In this document: in pieces, positions 50,124 to 58,693 of the stretch
How the letters are laid out: every line of letters starts with the position of its first letter
Numbering within the stretch: the first letter of the stretch is position 1
Origin: an uncultured Prevotella sp.
Lineage (GTDB): Bacteria > Bacteroidota > Bacteroidia > Bacteroidales > Bacteroidaceae
Assembly: GCA_947164965.1 (NCBI GenBank)
Contig: CAMUYR010000001.1
Span: 1-64,000, forward strand
DNA: 64,000 nucleotides
Direction: 5' to 3'
Made by a program: the position numbers and the translations under genes
Notes under the pieces: generated by a model
The model's input: only the letters and a program-made list of their open reading frames with translations
What the model was told of the DNA's origin: nothing
Database searches by the model: none

Positions 50124-50897
50124 TTACTTACACTTGATATTCTGGAATTTCCATGTGGTAGATGGCTCGATAAAATCGAACTCCGTCGCATTTTCAGGCA
50201 GTGGTGGGAAAACCAGAGCGAAACGCAGTTTCTGACCTGGCCAGGGGATTATGGTGTTGCCAGGAGCCAATGAGAGATTCTCGATATTGACCAAAGTTAA
50301 CTTACCCCCCTTGTTGCCCTTGATATAGGCCGTTGCTTTAATGTTCAGACCAAAATTCATCCACGGACCTGGATGCTCCAGTTCAATGCGTGTCTCCGTG
50401 TCGGAACAAGCCACGCGCACAATTTTGGTTACTCCATTCTTCTTATTCACATAGATGGGATTATCGCGTACATAGCTGTATTTAGAGTAATCAGGTAGGA
50501 TGGTCTTGTCATTGTTCAGAATGCTGGGACCCTCTTCCGTGCGACCTGCCTTGGCATAAAGACCGGTGATCTTTCGGGTGATCTGATTCTGGTCGGAATA
50601 ATCGTACTTACAGTTCAACTTGGCTGCCTCCTCATACTTGCTGAGGGCTTCCTCCCAATATTCACCTCCCTCATAGTCCTTGGCACTTTCCATAGCGTCC
50701 TTAAAACTCTGTTCATACTGTGCCTTCTCTTGGGCAAAGATTTCCATCTGTTTCTTGCGCTCGGCGGATTCTATACTATGATTGATAGCACCGAATACAC
50801 CACTGATAGCTGTTTGAGTGTCATAATGAGTCCACTGTGCCTGGGCCGGCATGAATGTCACCAGTCCCAATGCAAATAAAAATAAGTTCTTTTTCAT
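50124..50897 (-). CDS. Periplasmic/secreted hypothetical protein, first gene of the surface operon
   Basis: A 257-residue protein with signal ending PAQAQ. Residues ~40-110 are a charged helical, TPR-like region (QMEIFAQEKAQYEQSFKDAM, YWEEALSKYEEAAKL). Residues ~140-255 are a beta-sandwich-like domain (IVRVACSDTETRIELE, WMNFGLNIKATAYI, GKLTLVNIENLSL). This resembles Bacteroidales proteins that have a TPR-like front and an Ig-like back. It is the first gene after a clear minus-strand promoter (50931-50961) and leads the series down to 35909. Confidence 0.7.
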   Translation of the reverse strand: MKKNLFLFALGLVTFMPAQAQWTHYDTQTAISGVFGAINHSIESAERKKQMEIFAQEKAQYEQSFKDAMESAKDYEGGEYWEEALSKYEEAAKLNCKYDYSDQNQITRKITGLYAKAGRTEEGPSILNNDKTILPDYSKYSYVRDNPIYVNKKNGVTKIVRVACSDTETRIELEHPGPWMNFGLNIKATAYIKGNKGGKLTLVNIENLSLAPGNTIIPWPGQKLRFALVFPPLPENATEFDFIEPSTTWKFQNIKCK

Positions 50898-50930
50898 AAT
50901 ATTTTTAGAAATCGTTGTTTAAATTTTCTT

Positions 50931-50961
50931 CAAAGGTACTCAAAAAAAGTAAAACTTGCAA
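50931..50961 (-). promoter_or_regulatory. Promoter of the surface-protein operon
   Basis: On the minus strand TTG (50959-50961), 20 bp, then TACCTTTG (50931-50938) fits the Bacteroidota consensus very well. It lies 34 bp before ATG 50897. Confidence 0.7.
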
Positions 50962-50985
50962 GGTCAAAATCGTCGCGAGCGAAGA

Positions 50986-51022
50986 TTTTGCATTAGCTGA
51001 GACATTTTTGCATTAACTGAGA
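50986..51022. repeat. 20-bp-spaced direct repeats between divergent promoters
   Basis: TTTTGCATTAGCTGAGA (50986-51002) is repeated as TTTTGCATTAACTGAGA (51006-51022), one mismatch, 20 bp apart. It lies between the surface operon promoter and the membrane AraC gene promoter, in the position expected for an activator or autoregulator binding site. Confidence 0.6.
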
Positions 51023-51084
51023 GTTGCCGCGTCTCCAAATACATTATTTTTCTGAAAACTCGCCCCATTTCACTGAAAAAGTAG

Positions 51085-51092
51085 TAATTTTG
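51085..51092 (+). promoter_or_regulatory. -7 box for membrane AraC regulator 1
   Basis: TAATTTTG lies 20 bp before ATG 51112. No good TTG is seen at -33, which suits a promoter needing an activator. Confidence 0.5.
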
Positions 51093-51111
51093 CACGCATA
51101 AAAACTAGGAT

Positions 51112-52203
51112 ATGCCTGAACAGATAACTCCATTGTCGGTACTATATCTCCTGCTCCACGGCGCAGGAATTGCCGTGGGCACCGTGCTGTGCCTCTACCT
51201 GCTGCTGTGTCGGGGCAAAGCTATCGCTCCAGACATCACACCGCCCGCACGACTGCGCCGCTGGGCAGCGGCATTATTCGGTGTCATGGCCCTGGCCCAC
51301 GTCTGGTGGATACTGTTCTACACGTACTCGGACAACACCCGCTCTGTGATCTATGGGCTGCTCGTCGCTATCGACTGCACGGCGCTGCCCCCCGTCTTCG
51401 TTGGCACACTGCTGAACATGCTGCAGGACCGACGACGACCGCTGTGGCCCATCTTTATCGTCATGACGCCCTGTGCGGTAATCGCAGTGCTGCAGACAGC
51501 CTTGCCCGACATCGACCTCACGACCCCTAACATGGTCTATGGACTGGTCATCGCCGTGGCCTTTATTATATATATGGTGGTGGCAGTGAGACAATATGGA
51601 CGGTGGCTGCGCGACAACTACGCCGACCTGAAGCACAAGGAGGTGTGGCTCAGCCTTACGCTGCTCATCGGCCTCATGATACTGCTCATGAGCTTTGAAT
51701 ATACCGACAACTACGTGATGTCCACCATCGCCCACCTCATCGGCTTCCCGCTGGCGGGCCTCCTGCTGTGGCGCGTGGAAACATTAAACGAGCTGAGTAC
51801 CGGCAATTCTACCGTTGAAACTAACCACACCCCTCTTCTTTTGAGAGGAGAATTGAGTGAGGCTTCCAATATAGCCCTTCTGCTGGAGAAACACTGCGAG
51901 GATACGCAACTTTACCTGCAGCAAGACCTGACCCTGACGCAACTCTCGGCAGCCGTCGGCGTGAACCGCACCTATCTCGGCCAGTATTTCGCCAGTCAAG
52001 GCATGAACTACTATGCATACATCCACGACCTTCGCGTCCGTCACTTCGTAGCCCGCTACCGCGAGCTTGCCGCTGCACATAAGCCTATCGTCGCACAGCA
52101 ACTGGCCCAGGAGAGCGGCTACCACAGCTACAGCACCTTCAGCACCGCCTTCAAGCAGCGCATGCACAAGAGCGTCGCCGCCTGGATGCGCGAAGAGAGA
52201 TGA
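51112..52203 (+). CDS. Membrane-anchored AraC-type regulator 1
   Basis: A 363-residue protein. Six to seven hydrophobic helices cover residues ~8-222 (LYLLLHGAGIAVGTVLCLYL ... VIAVAFIIYMVVAV ... LIGFPLAGLLLW). A cytoplasmic AraC double helix-turn-helix domain spans ~265-363: LTQLSAAVGVNRTYLGQYF, then VAQQLAQESGYHSYSTFSTA and FKQRMHKSVAAW. It is expected to sense a membrane or envelope signal and act on DNA. It diverges from the surface operon, with direct repeats between them, so that operon is a likely target. A palindromic repeat unit (51826-51862) adds HTPLLLRGELSEA in the linker. Paralog at 53008. Confidence 0.8.
   Translation: MPEQITPLSVLYLLLHGAGIAVGTVLCLYLLLCRGKAIAPDITPPARLRRWAAALFGVMALAHVWWILFYTYSDNTRSVIYGLLVAIDCTALPPVFVGTLLNMLQDRRRPLWPIFIVMTPCAVIAVLQTALPDIDLTTPNMVYGLVIAVAFIIYMVVAVRQYGRWLRDNYADLKHKEVWLSLTLLIGLMILLMSFEYTDNYVMSTIAHLIGFPLAGLLLWRVETLNELSTGNSTVETNHTPLLLRGELSEASNIALLLEKHCEDTQLYLQQDLTLTQLSAAVGVNRTYLGQYFASQGMNYYAYIHDLRVRHFVARYRELAAAHKPIVAQQLAQESGYHSYSTFSTAFKQRMHKSVAAWMREER
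51826..51862 (+). repeat. In-frame palindromic unit in the linker of regulator 1
   Basis: CCTCT (51832-51836) and AGAGG (51844-51848) form a hairpin within CACCCCTCTTCTTTTGAGAG-like sequence. It encodes residues between the membrane and DNA-binding domains and resembles the unit in the MMPL gene. Confidence 0.5.
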
Positions 52204-52442
52204 GTATCCCATCACAATGAAAACTCGGGAATCCTCTTTTTGGGGCTTTTTTACCTATTTAATATTAAAAATGTAGGAAAATCAGACCATATTATCCCAA
52301 TTCTCGTACATAATTGTAAATGAGTGTTTTACAAATAGTTAGTATTAGATATTCCTAGTTGTTCGTACCCTTTTAGATACTACAAGCGCATGATAGCAGC
52401 CTAACCTCACACGGGGACAGTCCCCGTGCGAGTCCGGAAGGG

Positions 52443-52657
52443 AAAGTGTACGAGTGTATGTGTACGAGTGTACGTTTTGCCATTTTTTTAGTGGAAAAGT
52501 AGAACTTCCACATTGACTAAGAGAAAAGGGGAATTAAATGTTAATATTATTAACATATATATAATATATATTATATATATTATATATATGTTCTTTTCTT
52601 CTTTGTATTTTTAAAATCACCAAAACGTACACTCGTACACATACACTCGTACACTTT
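52443..52657. repeat. 37-bp perfect inverted repeat enclosing a 41-bp A/T palindrome (foldback)
   Basis: Arms 52443-52479 and 52621-52657 are exact reverse complements (start AAAGTGTACGAG). The 141-bp centre includes 52552-52592, a perfect A/T palindrome. This could be a foldback or MITE-like element or a strong cruciform/transcript structure. No target-site duplication is obvious at the arm ends. Confidence 0.8.
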
Positions 52658-52936
52658 TGAGACTCTACAGAAAACATGAAGTATTTTTACATTTCGTGTA
52701 ATTAGAATAAAACACCACATAGGCGGTATTAAGGATAAAAATTGCGAGACTTAAATCTAAAAATTGCCAGCATTAATCCTCGCAATATTTTTCATTAACA
52801 GACAATTTTGAAGCATAATAAGACTATATGGAAAAGATTTTACAAAAGACTGCATCAATGGGGCAGACCACCGGATATACGAGCATTGGTACGTAAAAAA
52901 AATGCCCGGTTGATGTTCTAATTATCAGATTTTTAT

Positions 52937-52944
52937 TATCTTTG
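52937..52944 (+). promoter_or_regulatory. -7 box for membrane AraC regulator 2
   Basis: TATCTTTG at 52937-52944, 63 bp before ATG 53008. TTG at 52910-52912 is 24 bp upstream, slightly far. TGCAT...ATGCA inverted bases follow the box. Confidence 0.5.
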
Positions 52945-53007
52945 CATGCAAAACGTATGCAGAGCGGTTACTAATATGCCGTTTCTGCCAGACAAGCAAC
53001 AATAAAG

Positions 53008-54144
53008 ATGGAATTATTCGGGCAATCATCCACAGAAATGATACTGTTTTTCATCCTCTACGGCGTGTCGGGCGTAGTGCCACTCATTGCGGCCCTCTAC
53101 CTGCTGCTGCGCCGAGGCAATGCTATTGCGCCAGGCGTCACGCCGCCAGTGCGGTTGCGCCGCTGGACGGCATCGTTCTTTGCCGTAGCAACATTGGGGC
53201 ATGTGTGGTGGCTACTGTTCTACATCTATTCCGGCGACCTGCAGTCCGTGGCCTATCTGGTGATTGTCATGCTCGACTGTGTGTTGATGTTCACCACCTT
53301 CGCCGGCACGTTGCTGGCTATGCTTCAGGACCGTCGGCGGTCGGTGAGGCCCGCTCTGATGGCCATGATTCTGTTCGTAGTACTATGGGGAGCGTACATA
53401 GCCTATCCCAGTAAACTGATTGAGCAGATAGTAAGTGTATATCTCCTGTTGCTCGGATTGGCCTTTACCGGATATATGGTGGTGTCCATCAGACAGTACG
53501 GGCGGTGGTTGAACGACAACTATGCCGACCTGGAGAACAAGAAGGTATGGCTGTTCCAGGCCGTGGCACTTGGCAGTATGCTGTTGTTTGTCCTCTATGC
53601 ACTTGCCACAGACATAGTCTTCATCTGGCTCTTACATATCATCGCACTCGTGCTTGTGGGCCTCCTGCTTTGGCGCGTGGAGACGCTGCCGCAACTGGAA
53701 AGCACATCAACAGAAGCTACGCGAACTGCATCGGATCCAGAGCTGGCGACACAAGAGACAGAGTCGTCTAATCCCTCACCTCTCATCTCAAACATCGACC
53801 TCGTCCAGATCGAACAACTGCTCAAAGAACATTGCGTGGGCACACAACTTTACCTGAAGCACGACCTCACCGTGCAACAACTGGCCCAGGCTATTGGCAC
53901 CAACCGATTCTATCTCAGCCAGTATTTTTCGCGTCAGGGCATCACTTACAACACCTACATCAATAATCTGCGCATCGACCATTTCTTCGCCCGCTACGAA
54001 GAACTTGCCGCTGCCGGACAACCCATCGTTGCCCAGCAACTGGCCAGAGAAAGTGGCTATCGCAGCTATAGCACCTTCGGCCTAGCCTTCAAGCAGCGCA
54101 CGGGCCAGACCGTCACCACCTGGATGCGTCAAGCGGAACAATAA
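53008..54144 (+). CDS. Membrane-anchored AraC-type regulator 2
   Basis: A 378-residue paralog of the 51112 gene with the same plan: hydrophobic helices over ~10-225 (FFILYGVSGVVPLIAALYLL ... LIVMLDCVL-like helix ... LLHIIALVLVGLLLW), a polar linker, and an AraC domain at ~280-378 (VQQLAQAIGTNRFYLSQYF, then VAQQLARESGYRSYSTFGLA). The two proteins share most motif residues, so they arose by duplication and then diverged most in the linker, which here is Ser/Thr-rich. The downstream neighbour is the porin remnant and then the RND operon, a possible target. Confidence 0.8.
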   Translation: MELFGQSSTEMILFFILYGVSGVVPLIAALYLLLRRGNAIAPGVTPPVRLRRWTASFFAVATLGHVWWLLFYIYSGDLQSVAYLVIVMLDCVLMFTTFAGTLLAMLQDRRRSVRPALMAMILFVVLWGAYIAYPSKLIEQIVSVYLLLLGLAFTGYMVVSIRQYGRWLNDNYADLENKKVWLFQAVALGSMLLFVLYALATDIVFIWLLHIIALVLVGLLLWRVETLPQLESTSTEATRTASDPELATQETESSNPSPLISNIDLVQIEQLLKEHCVGTQLYLKHDLTVQQLAQAIGTNRFYLSQYFSRQGITYNTYINNLRIDHFFARYEELAAAGQPIVAQQLARESGYRSYSTFGLAFKQRTGQTVTTWMRQAEQ

Positions 54145-54150
54145 TCATTT

Positions 54151-54253
54151 AACATGCAGTTGTATTTCGAGTATGCCCGCGTCAACGACCGCTCGGTGGA
54201 CAGGAAAGACTATAACATATTGGACGTTCAATTGAACTTCCGCTTCTGACAGA
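54151..54253 (+). pseudogene. Duplicated 3' end of the OprO/P-like porin gene
   Basis: These 103 bp match the porin 3' end at 62722-62824 with about six mismatches, including the stop codon. It encodes the barrel's last strands (FEYARVNDRSVDRKDYN, DVQLNFRF) without any upstream part. It begins 6 bp after the regulator 2 stop. The tandem operator directly following it is also shared with the region after the intact porin, so gene end and next promoter were copied together. Confidence 0.85.
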
Positions 54254-54257
54254 CTTT

Positions 54258-54346
54258 CAAAATAAGCAATAATTGTTTTAAAATTAGCAAAATCTTTCGA
54301 TTCTGGCATTTTAGATTTGAAAGTTTGGAGATTTGTATTATCTTTG
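54258..54346 (+). promoter_or_regulatory. Tandem 21-bp operator plus promoter, copy 3
   Basis: CAAAATAAGCAA (54258-54269) and TAAAATTAGCAA (54279-54290), 21 bp apart. The -7 box TATCTTTG is at 54339-54346, 60 bp from the second box. Drives the RND efflux operon. Confidence 0.7.
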
Positions 54347-54391
54347 CAGAAAATAAAAACCTACGAAATTCTAACAATAATAAATAAAACA

Positions 54392-55519
54392 ATGAAAATG
54401 AAACCAATCAAATGTACTTTGATGCTCGGAACGCTATTCGGGCTGGTGGCATGCAACATTGACATGCCCCAAGAGACACAATCGTCGTTTGAAACTATGA
54501 CAGTGAAGAAATCAGACATTGAGCTTCCTTACAAGTTCAGTGCCAGGATGAAAGGTCAGAACGACGTAACGGTAACACCACAGGTCAGTGGTCAGTTGAT
54601 GAAGATTTGCGTGGCAGAGGGGCAGCAGGTGAAGAAGGGGCAGACGCTCTTTATTATTGACTCGCGCAACGCGCAACTTGAACTGGAGGCTGCACAGGCC
54701 AACTTGCAGGCAGCGCTGGCTCAGGAGAACTCTGCCAAACTGGAGTTCGAGTCTAACAAGAACCTGTTCGAGAAGAATATTGTGAGCAGCTACATGTTGA
54801 ACAACTCGGAGAACTCGTACAAGCAGGCACAGGCTGCTGTGGCTCAGGCTCGTGCAGCGGTGAACCGTGCGAAGGTGAACCTTGGTTTCTGCACCATCAC
54901 GGCAACGGTACCTGGCGTCATCGGCGAGATTCCTGTGCGCCCTGGCGACCAGGTGTCCCCCATGACCCAGCTGACCATGCTGAGCGGCAATACGACGATG
55001 TATGCGGAGTTCTCGGTGACGGAAGCCATCGTAGAAAACATGGTGAAGGAGGGTATGAAAGCATCGGAAGTGGAAAAGTATATTAGCCAATTGCCCGATG
55101 CCACGTTTATCATGAAGAACGGTACGGAGTATCCACATAAGGGTCGCGTGGTTAGCATGACGGGTGTTGTGAACGCATCGACGGGTTCGCTGACCAGCAA
55201 GGTGTCATTCCCCAATCCTGAAGGTCATCTGTACTCTGGCATCCAGGGTACAGTGGTGATGAACTTCGCCGAGAAGGATGTGATTATCGTTCCGCAGTAT
55301 GCCGTAGTGCGCCTGCAGGACAAGGCACAGGTGTATAAGGTACAGGCCGACAGCACCGCTACCGCCGTCGACGTGACGACAGCAGACACTGGTAACGGTA
55401 AGGACTTCATCATCACCAGTGGCTTGAACGTGGGCGACAAGATTGTGACCATTGGTGCCAATAACGTTACAGAGGGACAGAAGGTGCTGTTCCCAGAGGA
55501 AGTAAAGAGTGAAAAGTAA
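54392..55519 (+). CDS. RND efflux periplasmic adaptor (AcrA/MexA-type) lipoprotein
   Basis: A 375-residue membrane-fusion protein from ATG 54392 (the frame opens at 54317, which lies before the promoter). The lipobox is LVAC. A biotinyl-lipoyl domain follows (VTPQVSGQLMKICVAEGQQV), then a helical hairpin (~90-160, QANLQAALAQENSAKLEFES ... AQARAAVNRAKV), the second lipoyl half (TITATVPGVIGEIPVRPGDQ) and the beta-barrel and membrane-proximal parts. It links the inner-membrane pump (next gene) to the outer-membrane channel. First gene of a three-gene operon with the tandem operator in its promoter. Confidence 0.95.
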   Translation: MKMKPIKCTLMLGTLFGLVACNIDMPQETQSSFETMTVKKSDIELPYKFSARMKGQNDVTVTPQVSGQLMKICVAEGQQVKKGQTLFIIDSRNAQLELEAAQANLQAALAQENSAKLEFESNKNLFEKNIVSSYMLNNSENSYKQAQAAVAQARAAVNRAKVNLGFCTITATVPGVIGEIPVRPGDQVSPMTQLTMLSGNTTMYAEFSVTEAIVENMVKEGMKASEVEKYISQLPDATFIMKNGTEYPHKGRVVSMTGVVNASTGSLTSKVSFPNPEGHLYSGIQGTVVMNFAEKDVIIVPQYAVVRLQDKAQVYKVQADSTATAVDVTTADTGNGKDFIITSGLNVGDKIVTIGANNVTEGQKVLFPEEVKSEK

Positions 55520-55552
55520 TTTCGTAATAACGTAATACCGATATTTCGAAAT

Positions 55553-58500
55553 ATGAAGAACAATATTTTCATCAATAAATACGTGATGGCATGTGCCATC
55601 TCGATTGTGATAGCGTTGGTTGGCTATCTCTCGATGAGCTCACTGCCTGTAGAGCAATATCCTGACATAGCTCCGCCTACTGTGATGGTCACTACCAGCT
55701 ACTCTGGTGCTGACGAGAACACGGTGATGAAGTCGGTTATCCAGCCACTCGAAGAGGCCATCAATGGTGTGCCCGATATGACCTACATGTCCTCGAAGGC
55801 ATCGTCTAACGGTGATGCAGAGATTACCGTCTATTTCAAGCAGGGCACCGATCCTGACATGGCAACGGTGAACGTGCAGAACCGCGTCACCCGTACACAG
55901 GCTCTGCTGCCTGCCGATGTGAACAAAATTGGTGTGACGGTGCAGAAACGCCAGAACAACATCTTGCAAATCTTCGCTGTAAAGAGTGCCGACGGTAAGT
56001 ACGACGAGGACTTTGTGTCGAACTATGTGGACATCAATGTGAAGCCGCGTCTGATGCGTATCACCGGTGTGGGTAATGTGCAGAGTATGGGTAACACCTA
56101 CGCCCTGCGCATCTGGCTGAAGCCCGACGTGATGGCTCAGTACGGTCTGACCCCTAACGACATTTTCGCAGCCATCGGTGGACAGAGCTTCGTGGCAGCT
56201 GTGGGTTCCCTGGGCGAGCAGTCGAAGAACTCGTACCAGTACTCGATGCAGTACAAGGGTACGCTGAAGAGCGTTGAGGAGTTCAACGACATCGTATTGC
56301 GCACCAGCGGTGGCGGCATGCTGCACCTGAGCGATGTGGCAGAAGTGAAGATTGGTGCCATGAGTTACAACTTTACGTCAAACATTCAGGACAAGCCTGG
56401 TGCTATGTTCATGGTGTTTGCGGCACCGGGTGCCAACGCCACTCAGGTAAATGCCAGCATTAACAAGACATTTGAAGAGCTGAAGTCAACGATGCCTGCC
56501 GGACTGGAATTCGTCACCCTCATGACCAGCGATGACTTTCTGTTCGCTGCCATCCACAACGTGGTCGAGACGCTGGTCATCGCCATCATCCTCGTGGTAC
56601 TCGTTGTGTTCTTCTTCCTGCAGAACTTCAAGGCCACCATCATCCCTTCTATCTCGATTATCGTATCGCTGCTAGGAACCTTTGCCATCGTCTCGCTAGC
56701 AGGCTTCTCGCTCAACATCCTGACGCTGTTTGCACTCGTACTGGCCATCGGTACGGTGGTGGACGATGCTATCGTGGTGGTCGAGGCCGTCATGGCTAAG
56801 ATGGAGGGCGGCATCAGCGATGCCCGCGAGGCCACCCGTCAGGCTATGAGCGAGGTGTCGGTAGCCGTCGTCTCGTGTACCTTGGTATTCATGGCCGTGT
56901 TCATCCCCGTGATGTTCATGCCGGGTACGTCAGGCACATTCTTCACCCAGTTTGGTGTCACCATTGCCTCTTCCGTCGGTCTTTCGTGCGTCTCGGCCCT
57001 GACGCTGTGTCCTGCTCTCTGCGCCATCATGATGCGTATGAAAGAAGGTAAGCAGGAAGGCAAGGGCCTGACCTACTACACGAAGAAGGCCTACAACGTG
57101 AGCTATAATGCCATCTACAACAAATACAGCAAGGCCGTCCAGAAGTTCATCAAACGCCCCATCTTAGCATGGAGTGTGTTGGCTGTGGCCGCCGTACTGC
57201 TGGTATTCTTCATGAAAAGCCTGCCTTCAGGTCTTGTGCCACAAGAAGACCAGGGCGTGTTCCTGGCTGAGTTGCAAGCACCGGAAGGTTCCACGCTGCA
57301 GCAGACCCGTGAGATGGTAAAGCAGGTGGAGACGAAAGTGAAGCAGATTCCCGAACTGGAGAGTTTTGCTGTCGCCTGCGGTTATGGTATGTTGTCTGGT
57401 GCCGGTTCTAACTACGCTACGCTGGTTGTTCGTCTGAAGAACTGGGAGGAGCGTCCGGGTATGAACCACTTGCTGACCCTTGTCATGTACCGTTTCTACT
57501 TCGCCTGTCAGGAGATCAAGGACGTAAGGGTACTGCCCTTCGAGATGCCGCAGATTCCCGGCTATGGTACGAGTAACAGTGTAAGTCTCGTCGTGGAAGA
57601 TCCCACTGATGGTAATCTGTCGGAGTTCGCCAAGCAGACAGAGCACTTCCTGACCAAACTATCTGAGCGTCCTGAGATTGCCTCCGCCTCATCAACCTAC
57701 TCGGAGCGCTTCCCGAAGTATCAGGTTGATGTCGATGCTGCCCAGTGCGACCGCGCTGGTGTGACACCTGAAGTCGTTCTCAATACCCTCGGCATCTACT
57801 GCGGTGGTGCATATATCGGCAACTTCAACCAGTTTGGTAAGGTCTATCGCATCATGGCGGCGGCCTCGCCCGAATACCGCCTTGACCCGCAGTCGCTGCA
57901 TAATATCTTTGTTCAGGTAGGTAACGGCAAGATGGCGCCTATTGCCGAGTTCGTAACACTGAAGGAGATTGTTGGTCCTGCCAACATTGAGCACTTCAAC
58001 CTGTTCCAGAGCATCAGCTGCTATATTTCGTCTAATGGCGGCTATACTGAGGGCGATGTTCACAAGGTTATCGCCGAGGTATTCAAGGAGGAGATGCCCA
58101 ACACGGCCACTTACGAGTACAGCGGCATGTCGCGTGAGTTGGAGGAGGCTGCCGGCTCCAATGCCACCTCCATCATCTACGTCATCTGCGCCATTCTGAT
58201 TTACCTCATCCTGGCTTCGCTGTACAACTCGTGGTTCACACCATGGGCTGTGCTGTTCAGCGTGCCGTTCGGACTGATGGGTGCCTTCGTGTTTGCCTAT
58301 TTCGGCAACCTGCTACAACTGCCGGGCATGGATAATAACATATATCTGCAGACGGGTGTCATCATGCTCATCGGTTTGTTGGCTAAGACGGCCATTCTGA
58401 TTACTGAGTTCGCCTCTGAGCGTCGCGCCCAGGGCTTGAGTATCGTCGATGCAGCCTTCGAGGCTTGTAAAGAGCGTTTGCGCCCGATCTTAATGACTGT

Positions 58501-58693
58501 GGCCACGATGATTATCGGTATGATACCGCTCGTTATCGAGGGTGGTGCCGGTGCCAATGGTAATCGTGCTCTCGCCCTTGGCGTCATCGGCGGTATGAGC
58601 ATCGGTACTGTGGCTCTTCTCTTTGTAGTGCCCGCCTTCTTCATCGTGTTCCAGAAACTGCACGAGCGTTTCCAGGGACAAGTGAAGAATTGA
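55553..58693 (+). CDS. RND multidrug efflux permease (AcrB-type, HAE1)
   Basis: A 1046-residue inner-membrane proton-driven pump of full length. TM1 is near the N-terminus (YVMACAISIVIALVGYLSM), followed by SLPVEQYPDIAPPTVMV. The TM4 proton-relay Asp pair is in AIGTVVDDAIVVVEAVMAKME, and the porter and docking domains lie in both halves. TM7-12 end with LFVVPAFFIVFQKLHERF. The GxGPxxxVPQEDQG-like SGLVPQEDQGVFLAE segment is typical of the HAE1 group. Substrates are probably hydrophobic compounds such as antibiotics, bile acids or endogenous lipids. It follows the adaptor by 33 bp. Confidence 0.95.
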   Translation: MKNNIFINKYVMACAISIVIALVGYLSMSSLPVEQYPDIAPPTVMVTTSYSGADENTVMKSVIQPLEEAINGVPDMTYMSSKASSNGDAEITVYFKQGTDPDMATVNVQNRVTRTQALLPADVNKIGVTVQKRQNNILQIFAVKSADGKYDEDFVSNYVDINVKPRLMRITGVGNVQSMGNTYALRIWLKPDVMAQYGLTPNDIFAAIGGQSFVAAVGSLGEQSKNSYQYSMQYKGTLKSVEEFNDIVLRTSGGGMLHLSDVAEVKIGAMSYNFTSNIQDKPGAMFMVFAAPGANATQVNASINKTFEELKSTMPAGLEFVTLMTSDDFLFAAIHNVVETLVIAIILVVLVVFFFLQNFKATIIPSISIIVSLLGTFAIVSLAGFSLNILTLFALVLAIGTVVDDAIVVVEAVMAKMEGGISDAREATRQAMSEVSVAVVSCTLVFMAVFIPVMFMPGTSGTFFTQFGVTIASSVGLSCVSALTLCPALCAIMMRMKEGKQEGKGLTYYTKKAYNVSYNAIYNKYSKAVQKFIKRPILAWSVLAVAAVLLVFFMKSLPSGLVPQEDQGVFLAELQAPEGSTLQQTREMVKQVETKVKQIPELESFAVACGYGMLSGAGSNYATLVVRLKNWEERPGMNHLLTLVMYRFYFACQEIKDVRVLPFEMPQIPGYGTSNSVSLVVEDPTDGNLSEFAKQTEHFLTKLSERPEIASASSTYSERFPKYQVDVDAAQCDRAGVTPEVVLNTLGIYCGGAYIGNFNQFGKVYRIMAAASPEYRLDPQSLHNIFVQVGNGKMAPIAEFVTLKEIVGPANIEHFNLFQSISCYISSNGGYTEGDVHKVIAEVFKEEMPNTATYEYSGMSRELEEAAGSNATSIIYVICAILIYLILASLYNSWFTPWAVLFSVPFGLMGAFVFAYFGNLLQLPGMDNNIYLQTGVIMLIGLLAKTAILITEFASERRAQGLSIVDAAFEACKERLRPILMTVATMIIGMIPLVIEGGAGANGNRALALGVIGGMSIGTVALLFVVPAFFIVFQKLHERFQGQVKN

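Larger units (their letters stand above)
52204..53007. other. 0.8-kb gene-free region with nested inverted repeats
   Basis: No convincing gene is seen. Contents: palindrome CACGGGGAC-A-GTCCCCGTG (52410-52428); a perfect 37-bp inverted repeat (52443-52479 with 52621-52657), each arm itself containing a duplicated GTGTACGAGTGTA; inside it a perfect 41-bp A/T palindrome (52552-52592); then A/T-rich sequence with ATTGCGAG/CTCGCAAT; a 26-bp copy of the end of the 35262 gene (52876-52901); and the promoter of regulator 2. Confidence 0.7.

Noticed and set aside
52835..52894. Short ATG frame before membrane AraC regulator 2
   Set aside because: Only about 20 codons, lies over the 26-bp copied segment in a different frame from the donor gene, and shows no promoter.
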